This document shows, one piece after another, positions 13,401 to 22,971 of a DNA stretch of 64,000 bases. Positions within the stretch are counted from its first letter, which is position 1. Each line of letters begins with the position of its first letter. The notes under the pieces were generated by a model, which did not search any database, was not told the origin of the DNA, and saw nothing but the letters and a program-made list of their open reading frames with translations. Source of the stretch: Lotus japonicus (taxonomy: Eukaryota > Streptophyta > Magnoliopsida > Fabales > Fabaceae); the NCBI RefSeq assembly GCF_012489685.1, contig NC_080046.1, forward strand, positions 3,412,501 to 3,476,500. Reading direction: 5' to 3'. The translations under genes were made by a program, and so were the position numbers.

Positions 13401-14485
13401 TAACAACTATATTCCAAAGTCATCAATAACTAGTTTCTTCCAATCTTCTTAACCATTAAATTTCTCCTCACCTGCAAAAGTGTTCATTTTTCTTTCCTTA
13501 CATATATTTAAGGTCATCAGTGGGTTTAAACTGATATCCTGCCTAGATACAAGCAACAAAGGAATTTGTTTGCAACAATGATAACCAATATCAAGTTTTT
13601 AATGTAAGAATATATGTCAGTGGTCACCAGTTGATTTCATTATGCCTATGCTGCTATAATGTTACCTTAGACAATAAATTCCATTGCAGTTGAATCGAGT
13701 TAAAATTGAGGAACACTTTGATCAAGGTAACACCAATCAATAACAAATAAAGGTCCATTGTCAATAGACAGACATCCATTCAATCACACTATGATAATAT
13801 ATTTTAACAAATGAAAAAAAGAAGCTGGAAGAAAGAACACTGATATGAACAGAACCTTAGGCATTTCACGAGGGCGGGGCTGATTCCTATTGTTTTGAAG
13901 CGCGGCTGCATCTGCTTCTCGTATCTGATCAATGTGACGAATAGATTTCCTACTTGATTTTGGACTTCCCCTGAAAACTAGCATCCTAAATGGCTTCCCA
14001 TCTGAACCCAAAGTCAGTGTCTCATCCAGTTTCTTTCGGTACGCTTCCTGTTATCATAAGAGAATTCTCTAAAATTGACAATTTCAACCATGCAAATAAA
14101 TAACAACCAACAAGATTCATAATCTGAAGCATCAAATTTGCCATTTCAAGAACAGATAAAGAAGTAAAAAAAAAACAACAAGAAATAGGTGAATGAGTGA
14201 GTGTACATACACTGAATTTTCCATTGTGAGGAGTTGTGTTGAACCTGTTGGTGAGCAAAGTGTGGGCTTGATCAAGATCCATCAAACTCCTGTTGGGTAT
14301 GAATCGATCACCCTTCAAAAAACACAAAAATTAAAACAAAAATTGAGAAAAAAAAATGCATAATGGAAAACCTAGAACAATGATTAACAAGAGAATGAGA
14401 ATGAGAAAATTACTGGAAAATCATAATGGGTGGGAGGGCTGAGAAGGCTTCTGGGAGTGTACCAATCATGATCAAGACTCCACAT
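10414..14485 (-). CDS. CDC20: CDC20-type activator of the anaphase-promoting complex (WD40)
   Basis: Recruits substrates such as cyclin B and securin to APC/C for ubiquitination at mitosis. Eight coding exons on the minus strand: 14414-14485, 14211-14312, 13856-14047, 12477-12743, 12274-12376, 11847-12163, 10849-11010, 10414-10560. They join in phase to 453 codons plus TGA, the usual CDC20 length. Seen: start [11 protein letters not shown]; a C-box GDRFIPNR at residues 25-32 (APC/C contact); a Mad2-contact-like [10 protein letters not shown] around 80; and a seven-bladed WD40 propeller from about 125 to 430 (ALDAPN.R.DYY, MDWG, LDGH-like [42 protein letters not shown]). YYSNIMDWG favours CDC20 over the FZR/CCS52 branch. 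The tail ends SPLR, where the family usually ends in IR. Intron 6 uses a GC donor. No lesion is seen. The region 13130-13400 in intron 3 looks like a repeat. Confidence 0.93.
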
Positions 14486-14635
14486 TTTCGATCAAATCGA
14501 AATCGCTTCGAAGAAGAAGATGATGTTGATGATGAGAATGAGATTAGGGTTATATGAATAATGAATGAATTGGATTGAACAAAATGAGAGAGAGTAGTAG
14601 CGGCACTGGAGAAGTGTGCGTTATGTTCCGGTTCC

Positions 14636-14680
14636 CCGCCAAATGCAGGTACCTTTTAAATGGCAACATTTCCTACCGTT
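14636..14680 (-). promoter_or_regulatory. E2F-like and MSA-like sites upstream of CDC20
   Basis: Read on the minus strand, TTTGGCGG (14636-14643) fits the E2F consensus WTTSSCSS and AACGG (14676-14680) is the core of the MSA element bound by MYB3R factors. A TTTAAAAGG TATA-like string lies between them. They sit 150-195 bases upstream of the start codon. E2F and MSA sites are known to drive G1/S and G2/M genes; their use here is inferred from position. Confidence 0.45.
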
Positions 14681-15775
14681 GTAACTATTGACCTTACCAA
14701 ATTAATCATTCTACTCTTTCAACAGCAGTTACATTTATTTAGTTACTCTTTATTTTAATTAAACTAAAAAGTCAATTTCTCATTTAGGGAAAGTCATTGA
14801 ATGTTTAGTGCACATCTAATAGGTGCTTTTATTAAGTTGACTATTTGAGTTTTACTTTGTCTTTAACTATCTCTAGGCTTTAATTATAGTTTGACCAAAT
14901 TAAAGAAGACTTTAACTACGGTTATAGTAATTAATACGTTCATTTATTAATTATTTTGATGAGATTAACCCACAAGTAATTATTCTTTGATGATTCAGAA
15001 AATAACCCACTATCAATAAAGCTAAATTTTTTAATGTAAAATATTTATTTTATTTTTTCATTTTAAAATCATACTATTCAGAATATTTCAGATAGTTTAC
15101 AAAAAATCTCCCTCATATATTTTCTCTCTATTCTCTTATCTTTTATGTTTTCAGTAAACATGCTATTAAGATAATTGTTTTTTTCGTTCCTTGGCCATGG
15201 CTTCCTCTAGCCATCCGTTTTCTTCCTCTCACAATAGTACTTAAGCGGATTTAGATCCTCTCATGTGTTAATCTCACATGACTATGTCATGTGAAAATCT
15301 CAACCCTTAATTTTAATTTAAGGAAATTTGGGTCCTTAATGAATATTTGGAGAGATAAAATTAAAATTGTGCGGGAAATAATACTAACTATCAGATTTTA
15401 TCAAAGAAAGTAATTAAAGGTCATGATCTTACCCATGACACGGTCATGTGAAGTTAACACATGAGGGAATCCAAATCCTTCATCAGCACCTACTATGTTT
15501 TCTCATCACTCCATCAAAATTAAATCAAGCTTGATGAGAGTACTTTTCTTACGGTAAGGAACTCAAATGTGAGTAAGAAGTCTCACATTGGTAAAAAAAG
15601 AAAGCGTTGAGTAATTTATAAGTGATAGAATTTATGCTTATAAAAAAAAGTGATAAAATTTATACATTCAACGTCTTAGTGTTATGTGCGAAATATGTGA
15701 TGTCCAATCCACCTGTGTGCTTTGCTCTTAGTCTAATGTGGAAATCTGCCGAGTTTTTAAGCATCTGAGCACAAA
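14681..15775. other. Intergenic, AT-rich, no gene recognised
   Basis: Upstream region of the CDC20 gene. The strings CATGACACGGTCATGTGAA and TCATGTGTTAATCTCACATG (15260-15480) form short palindromic blocks that may be part of a decayed element. No coding exon is visible. Confidence 0.4.
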
Positions 15776-15788
15776 TGGTATCAGAGCC
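15776..15788 (+). other. Primer-binding-site motif of a decayed LTR retrotransposon
   Basis: TGGTATCAGAGCC matches the initiator-tRNA-Met primer site of Ty1/copia elements and would follow a 5' LTR ending near 15770. The downstream DNA is a long pyrimidine-rich stretch (15795-16070) with no gag frame, so only a remnant is left. LTR limits could not be set. Confidence 0.45.
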
Positions 15789-16683
15789 AATATTTCATTA
15801 TCTTCTTTCTCTTCATCATCTTCTTCTTCTCATCTCTCTGGATTTGACTCTAAATCTCATTCTTTCATTTTCATACCTGTATTTGACACTTCAACTCATT
15901 TTCTCGTCTTCTTTCTTTTCTCACTTCATCATTCTCTTCATTGATCACTCATTCTTTTATTTCTTCACACTCTGATTGAAGATCTATCTTCTTTAATCTT
16001 CATCTCTCTTGACATCGTCATAGTCATCACTGTCATAGTGATCGTCACACTTTTCTTTCTACTACATGTTTCATTTATACTGAGTCTTGAACATATGACC
16101 ACTGCAAGATGTGTGACTCACAGAGAAGGTTGTAGTAGACGTTAGAGAGTTGAAGATATTCCTTCTAACCACAAGTACTCTGATAGCATATATTATGATT
16201 TGTGTGAGACGAATGAAGACTTTTAATGATGTAGAAAAATGATTTCAACAATTCTTCATCGTACATGATAGTTGTAAGATGTACTTTTTTGTTTGTTTCT
16301 AGCTAATCATGTTCAGGCTTAATTTCAACTTATATAGCCTATTGACAATTGAAACTAGCGCTTCATAAGACAATTCTTCTTTTGACATATAGGCACGCTT
16401 GATAATTTTATGTTGATGTGATAGATCTGTACTTTGATTTGTACTTTCTTCAGGCTCAACTAATCACACGTGAACAAGCATAATGTTTAGCTTTAGTTGT
16501 TTTCTTTAGTTGCTTCATCAGATTACTTCAATCTTCATGGCTTTAGTTCTCCTTGAGATGAAATCATTTTGCACAGGAGTAGAGATCTGACAATGACATT
16601 CTTGGATCATTGTAGCTGTGAGACGTTGAGTTTTTGTACGAGCCAATCTGTGAGTAATGACCTCTTGGACTCACTACCAGAAA

Positions 16684-16900
16684 TTCGCTGTTTAGTGACT
16701 GATTTAGTGACCGAATTAATTCGGTCACAGTTGTGACCGATTTTGTGACCGAATTAAGGTTTTTTTTCACTACCTCCAAATATGAACGATTAGTGACTGA
16801 TTTTGTAACGGAAAAGTTTGTGACGGACTATTTCGTCGCTATTTTAAGTAATTCATCAATTGATAATTCGTCGCTATTTTTGTGACCAACTTTTCCGTCA
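16684..16900. repeat. Left subterminal repeat array of the CACTA element
   Basis: Short motifs of the type GTGACCGA/TCGGTCAC recur in both orientations (GTGACTGA, GTGACCGAATT, TTCGGTCACA, GTGACCGATTTT, GTGACGGA). Such arrays are the transposase-binding regions in En/Spm elements. Confidence 0.7.
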
Positions 16901-17370
16901 CAAATTCACGTTAAAATTCTTTGTAAAATTAGAATATAATACAAAAGTCTCTCAATTGGGGATTCGATCCTTGGCCTCCTTTGAATAGGTGTACTAACCT
17001 TGCTTCCACTTGCCAACTGGACTGAAATCTCTTCTAACCTGTGTAACGCGTTTGTTTTTGTTAAGTGTTTTATAAAACACTGGAAACAAAATCCTCAATC
17101 TTACTAAACACTCGAACCCTGATAGTTTCTTTCTCAGTACATCTTCGACTCTTTCTCTCAAACTCAACGCTGTCGCTCCTTTGCTCTCCGCCGCGGCTGC
17201 ACCGTCCTCCTTCGAATGGAGGAGGGGAGATGGTTTGGATCTGGGTGGCTCGCTGGAGGTTCTGGGTTCGTGGGGTTGTTCTGGAAGGGTTCTAGTGCCG
17301 AGGAAGGGAGGATCGTGGTGGTTCGTGGCTGGTTGGGTTTGGTTGTTAGTTAGGTGGTGCGGTGGTGTGG

Positions 17371-17690
17371 TGGGTAGTCTCTCTTCCAGTTCACAACTCT
17401 GCATCTGAGTTATGGAACCAGTTGCAGCAAAATGTCTCTAAGCATTCCTTCGATACCCCTCTTTACAGAGTAACCAACTACCTCATCTTCTTCTTCTTCA
17501 ATTCACTACTTTTATTGATTCACAATTTCACATTGATTTCGCAGTTCAACATCCCCAATCTCCGGGTCGGAACCCTAGACTCTCTCAGCGATGATCTCGC
17601 CGAAGTAAGTCCCCCTTTTCCCCCTTCTCGATTTCGTCGGAACCCCACCATGTCTCCGTTGAAGGAGATCGTGGATGGTATACAAAAATC
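17371..17690 (+). pseudogene. VHA-C: Captured fragment of V-ATPase subunit C (DET3-like)
   Basis: Exon 1 (17371-17469) encodes WVVSLPVHNSASELWNQ and KHSFDTPLYR. After an 75-bp intron, exon 2 (17545-17604) gives FNIPNLRVGTLDSL. A third piece near 17641-17688 gives NPTMSPLKEIVDGIQ. These match the N-terminal third of plant V-ATPase subunit C, the V1/V0 connecting stalk protein of the vacuolar proton pump. The start codon segment is replaced by unrelated GGTGGT-rich DNA, a few residues after LDSL are lost, and the gene stops after the third piece. A genomic, not cDNA, origin is shown by the retained intron. Confidence 0.88.
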
Positions 17691-18492
17691 TCATGGTTTT
17701 TATTTTGTTTTCCACCCTTGAATCTAGTTAGATTTAGGAGATGTGTAGTTAGTTAGTTTTGAGCATAGTATAAGTCTTTGTTATTCATGGTCTGTGTAGT
17801 GATAAATCATTGCTTTATAGTGATATAGCAGCTCTATCACCCAGCTATATGTGATTTGATTAAGTGATGCAGAGTTGAATACTCAGTTTGTGGAGTTTTT
17901 ATGTTTATTTAGTTTAATGGGTTTGGGGGAGGAGAAGAATGAGGCTAAGTGGAGATTATAAAATTGAGAATAAATTTTTTTCCCTTAACCCACTGAATTG
18001 ATTATAGTCAAATTTCACGTATTTATGTCACCTGCAATGGTTCTCTTGCTGCTCTCCCCCCTTTGTGTCTCCTTTCTTCATTAACAGATCAAAAGACCTT
18101 TCTTTCCGGCAGGGGGAGAGGGGCAGGGGGTTGTTAAAAGATCTTATGTGTAATTTTAGGAAGGTCTTACAAGTTAAAATGGTTTCCCCTTATCCCTGAT
18201 TATATATATTTTTTTTTGCAAGAGAAATGCCTTTCCATTTTATATATTACATTATTCTTATCTGTTGATGCTGATCATCATGAGAGCAGCATCAATAATA
18301 CAGGGTAAATAATATATACAGTAATATACAGTCATTTGCAACAAATTATAGGATCCAAAAGGAATGAGATATACAAATTTGGAAGAATCAACTTCATAAA
18401 TTTTCCTGCTGTGTTAAGAATGTAATGTAACTCCTCTTTCCCTGCTCAGAATAACCTTATCTAGACTACATTTGTTGACAGTGAAACGATAT

Positions 18493-18948
18493 TTATGTAG
18501 AAGCTGTTGCTGGAACACGAAGTACTTGTTGCAGAAAGCGTGCTGCAAGACGCTGAGTGATGCCACCCATAACACTCCCCCCAAGTCTTCGTGCCTCAGG
18601 TTGCTGAAGGACCTGTAGTATAGGTAGCAAAAGTGCTGGATCAAAATCATTAGAGGACTGCAGAAGTCTCCATATCCTGAATACTTGATCTCTAAGCTCT
18701 ATCATGTATTGTAATTCAGCTTCTGACATCATAAGGGGTGCATTCGCATTGCCATTGAAAACAAGAGTCCTCATAAAATCAGGAACTGACTTGAATGAAT
18801 CAGAAATTGTGCTAAGAGTAAAAGCTTCAGTGACACGAACAACCTCTTTGATAACAAGAGTCCTGAGCACTTCTCCATCAGAACTCAATAATAGCTTTAG
18901 GACAGGTTGTAAAGATTCTTTAGCAGAGAAATCTCGGTCCACTCTCCC
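18493..18948 (-). pseudogene. Captured C-terminal exon of an ABC1K (UbiB-family) kinase
   Basis: A 150-codon open frame ends in TAA at 18493-18495 and begins after an acceptor-like TTGTTCAG at 18949-18956. It contains LLLSSDGEVLRTLVIKE, SVPDFMRTLVFNGNAN, ELRDQVFRIW and QQPEARRLGG, then QRLAARFLQQ. I recognise this as the C-terminal part of a plastid ABC1K atypical kinase, closest in memory to ABC1K1/PGR6, which acts in plastoglobules. The kinase core is absent. It lies opposite in strand to the other two captured pieces. The frame is undamaged, so capture may be recent or the segment selected. Confidence 0.72.
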
Positions 18949-19361
18949 CTGAACAAGAAGCTCTGATTATATATTTTGCTCTTTTCTGAGGAATATAGTA
19001 AATAATAACATCTCTACTTTTTTGCATGATATGGATTGAATTTTCTGTTTGACCCTTAAAATACCAGCAAGTTGTTGGGAGGGAGTGTATCTAAATCAGT
19101 CCCCAAAAACCTTGTTTCTTCTTATTTCATTTATGATTTTTGTAGCCATCATGCCTTCTATCCTAAAACTCTTCTCTCTTTGTCTACTTGTAGGCTTACC
19201 AAATATTGCAGTATGTGGAATCATATCAGAAAGAAAATAGGTTCAAATCCATGTCTATTGTACTCTGAGTGAGTTTATTGTTTGAATTACTAGTGATATT
19301 TGAATTTCTACTGGAATCAGATGTCCTTATAGTTTGAACTCCATGTTTCAATATAATGCAG

Positions 19362-19725
19362 TGACTGGAATGGAAGCAAGCTTGGACATGTTTACAAGTT
19401 TCTTAGGTCCCAGAGGTTTGATTCATCCTATGATATTGCTAATAAATACATTGACAGTTATGCAGATGCTCACAAGGTAAATTATCTCACATTCTCACTA
19501 GTAGATAAAATTGTACGTATGCTTTGCTTTCAAATTATTAAAAGCACAAGGTTAACTGATTTTTATTTTCCATGGATTTTTATTTTCCTAAATCTGCAGT
19601 AGGTTAGTCATCAAAATCCTAGAGGAAATATCTGTGGTGTTGACTTCATTTGTATTTTCAATCCTAACCAAGCACTCAAACCCTTGAAGACAAGCTGGGC
19701 TGAAGCTGTTTTAACAATAATAAAG
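19362..19725 (+). pseudogene. Captured fragment of a CCR4-homolog-6-like nuclease
   Basis: Two exons with GT-AG borders: 19362-19476 (DWNGSKLGHVYKFLRSQ, SSYDIANKY) and 19600-19725 (VSHQNPRGNICGVDFI, NPNQALKPLKTSWAEAV). The pattern matches the exo/endonuclease/phosphatase C-terminal part of plant carbon catabolite repressor 4 homolog 6. The second exon opens with an in-frame TAG where I recall Trp before VSH, so even this piece is dead. No catalytic N-terminal part is present. Confidence 0.72.
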
Positions 19726-20329
19726 GTGAGTGTTTTCTGTTGTCTTATACCTCTAGAAATAGGTAATTAAAGCTGTTGTAAAACTGTTTGAAGTAAATTA
19801 TTTCATCCAAAGCAAGCAAATTTAAGGTATTTTGTTTCCTTTTTATTGATACTGTTATGGATGCTGTTGGAAACTAACGTTTTCTAGTTAAAGATTATAA
19901 TAGGTCTTGGTTTGGTTTGCTTTTGATATAGATGTACAACAGGGGTGATCATGGAGCTTGGCATTTGGAGCATACCAGTTAGGTTTCTAGCTATATTTTG
20001 TAGATTAATTTAGTTCTATCACATACTTTCTACAAGACATAATTTCATGAGATAGTCTTTGAATAACAGGAAAGATTGGTTTGAGTTTGATCCTTGAAAG
20101 GTATTATACTATTATGTGTAGGTGCTTAGATAATTCATGAATTGTATCATGTCTATGTGCTTAGATAAGTTGTTGGACCTAAAATGATAGTGTGTATTAG
20201 ATTTGATATCATCAATGCTACTGAACTAGCCGGCTAATACTAGACTGCATGCCATGTTGGAAACAACAAAAAAATTATATCTATTACGACGGTTTTATGT
20301 GCAACCGTGGTAGTAGAGGATGGAACAAA

Positions 20330-20625
20330 TTCAGTCACTAAATCAGTCACTAAATCGGTCACTAAATCGGTTACTAATTCAGTCACTAATTCGGTCACTA
20401 AAACGGTTGCAAAATCAGTCGCTAAATTCGGTCACTAAATCAGTCGCTAATTCGGTCACTAAATCGGTCGCTAAATTCAGTCACTAATTCGGTCACTATT
20501 TCGGTCACTAACCGTAGCGACCAACGTTTTAACCACTGATATAATTCGGTTACTAAATCGGTCACTAAATATTTTAGTGACCGATTTTACCCATTTAGTG
20601 ACCGATTTTGCGGTCACTACAAGAC
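20330..20625. repeat. Right subterminal repeat array of the CACTA element
   Basis: At least twelve tandem or near-tandem copies of TCGGTCACTAAA and its variants (CAGTCACTAAA, GGTCGCTAAA), spaced 10-13 bases apart, then two in reverse orientation (TTTAGTGACCGATTTT). The density is greater than in the left array, as usual in En/Spm elements. Confidence 0.8.
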
Positions 20626-20640
20626 TGTTTTCTTGTAGTG

Positions 20641-21685
20641 ACTAGAGGGATCAGACGTTCATTGTAGAAACGATGCCGGGTCATATAGCACTTGTTAAAT
20701 TTGTCTTGCGTTTGGCTTTGTAAATTCCTGAAGTCTTCAGACGATGGCATACTATATAACCTTTGTTGAGCTGGCCTTGAGTACTTCAGATGACTATTTT
20801 CTATGTAATTTGACGCTTCTTGCTTGCACTTGTCTTCTTCATTTTGTCATTGACTTCTTTGTCTTGTCATAGTCTTCATTTTTTGTCTTGATCTTCATCA
20901 TTAAAACGTTTGTCCCTCTTGAAAGAGAACTTATGTGAACCTACAATCTCCCCATTTTTTATGATGACAAAACACATATGTGTAGCTATTCCTAAAAAAG
21001 ATAGACAATGTAAAGCTTTTGGATTGGAAAAGGAATGTTTGAGGAAATAGACATATGAATAGACATAATTGCTTGGGCATTGGCCACAGCAAGATCTGCA
21101 TTTGCACAAGGCAAAGTTGAGCTCATGGGGAACGCTTCAGTGGCCACAATAACAGTTTGTCGCCACAATCCAAAGATAAAGTAGTATCAACAAGAGCAAC
21201 CTCCTTTGTTTTTTAATTTTTTTGCAGCCAATTGTGGAAGATAAACCGGTTGCCCAAGCTTCAAATCAAGCAGATGTCAATCAATAAAAAAATGTTTGAA
21301 GCAAATCAACCAAATAATGTTGGAGGTAATTAATAATATAAATATTTTACTAGGAAGCACTCGTGCCACTCAATGAAACTTGCCCTCACCCTTGATGAGA
21401 AGACTTTTGATATTACATTTCTACTTAGTATTTTGTTGCCTAGATGTGGACTTTTCTAGTGTTGCACTTTTTGATATTAACTTATTTTGAAGTGCACTTA
21501 TCTTATGTAAAAATTGTTGGAAAACTCTATTTACTTTATCGAATATTCTCACTTCATTATATCATCATTAGATCATATATGATGCCTATAATTATTGGGA
21601 TTATTATCTAATGGATAAAAAAACTATTATCATCAAAAGATAAATTATAACTAATGATAAAATGGAGCGCAAATGAAATGGGGTA
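20641..21685. other. Flank of the CACTA element: probable copia LTR and internal remnant
   Basis: Read on the minus strand, AAAAAATGGGGAGATTG (~20947-20964) looks like a copia polypurine tract followed by an LTR start TGTAGG. The LTR would run leftwards through the CACTA insertion point into ~16100-16671. No coding frame of note remains to the right. Confidence 0.35.
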
Positions 21686-21930
21686 AAACAAACGGCAGTA
21701 TTTTTAGTGGCGGTTGACACTACTACTAAAAGTGGAAGGATAATTCAAGTGAGTTATAGCGGCGGTTTCAACTCCACTAGCTTCTGAAAAGCTGAAAATA
21801 AAGGCGTACTTTATGGCAAAAGAAACCGCCGCTAAAACGTGGTCAACGACGCAAAGCGCTTTTAGCGGCAATTATAGGCGCCGATAAAAATAAAATAACC
21901 GCCGCTATAAACCGTGTATTTGTAGTGCAA
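21686..21930. mobile_element. CACTA-like end fragment with GGCGGTT subterminal motifs
   Basis: The right end, reverse-complemented, starts CACTACAAATACACGG and the segment is rich in GCGGCGGTT and its complement (AACCGCCGCT), a common subterminal motif of plant CACTA or related elements. A CACTACTAC string at 21718 could be the partner end, but the match is imperfect and no target duplication is clear. Confidence 0.4.
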
Positions 21931-21950
21931 ACTCAAGCTTGCCAGCTTCT

Positions 21951-22961
21951 AGGGGTGTCCATAGGTCGGGTAAGGTCGGATTCGGGTCGACGACGTCAGT
22001 TACGACGGGTGAAAAACGCCCAACCATCAGGCCCACCGCCGACCGTCGAACAACATCGGGTTCGGGATTGTCGGGTTACAACCGGGTCGGTCAGTGTTGT
22101 CGGTTCTTGATTAAAACAAAAGAAGATCCAAAAAACAGAAGAAGATCCAAGACAGAAACCCTAACCCTCAAAGCAAAGATAGAAAATTTTCAAAAAAATA
22201 CAATCAATTCCAAAACATGCATATTACATAGATCTAGAATTTTGGAATAATAAAACCTAGAAATCAACATTTTGCTACAGACAAAAAGAGAAGAGAAGGA
22301 AGAAGACCTAATTTTACACTGAAATTAAACCATCACCAAATCAACCAGATCAAGAGAGGCCATGAACGGTGTTCTCTTCACCATCTTCTGGAGATCGAGC
22401 CAGATCGTGAGAGGGAGAGCAGATCGAGTCAGGTAGAGCCAGAGAGGCAAAGACTTGAGGTTGGTGGTGAGACGGCGTTGGATGGTGGCGACGTAACCCG
22501 TCTGTCGGCTCCTAGAACATCACGCGTCATTGCAACCAAACGCAATCCATATCTGCTCCAACCAAACGCGCTTCATGCGCTTCCTTCTTCGTTGATGGAA
22601 GCTTCGGGTGAAGATTGGACAGTGGGAGAGACGAGGGTGGTGTCGAGTGAAGAAGAAGGAGGCTCAAAACCGTGTGGGTGAGGGTGGTAGCGCATGGAGA
22701 AGGCTGGAAGTACAAGAAGAAGAAGGAGGAGGCGCAGAGATGAAGGGGGCTAGGGTTGGAAAATAAGAGAAAATGAGCTAGGGTTAATTTTTTTTTTATA
22801 TATCTCTGGTTCAGTCGGACCAGCGCCTAAACCGAACTCGACCGAACCAAACCATCCAGAACCTTTTTATACACCCGAGAACCGACCCGACCTGACCGAG
22901 TGACAAAAAAACGTCGGTTTGAGCCGGTTTCGGTTCGGGCCGGCCCGTTCTGGACAGGCCT
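21951..22961. mobile_element. Non-autonomous Mutator-like element (1,011 bp)
   Basis: The ends AGGGGTGTCCA and (reverse complement of the right end) AGGCCTGTCCA are flanked by a 9-bp direct repeat CCAGCTTCT (21942-21950 and 22963-22971), the target length of Mutator elements. Both subterminal parts are rich in GGTCGGG/CGGTTCGG. No transposase is visible; open frames inside are short and unrecognised. Confidence 0.75.
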
Positions 22962-22971
22962 ACCAGCTTCT

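Larger units (their letters stand above)
16672..20640. mobile_element. CACTA (En/Spm-type) transposon carrying host gene fragments
   Basis: The left end reads CACTACCAGAAATTCGC and the right end, reverse-complemented, CACTACAAGAAAACAG. The flanks give a 3-bp target duplication ACT (16669-16671 and 20641-20643), the hallmark of CACTA elements. Both ends hold subterminal arrays of TTTAGTGACCGA and its complement. No transposase is seen in the 3,969 bp, so it is non-autonomous. Instead it holds pieces of three host genes with introns retained (17371-17690 +, 18493-18948 -, 19362-19725 +). It sits in what appears to be an older copia LTR. Confidence 0.9.

Noticed and set aside
17181..17408. Glycine-rich protein frame in the CACTA element
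   Set aside because: GGTGGT-rich low-complexity DNA before the V-ATPase exon; no start context or domain, and it leads straight into the captured exon in another frame.
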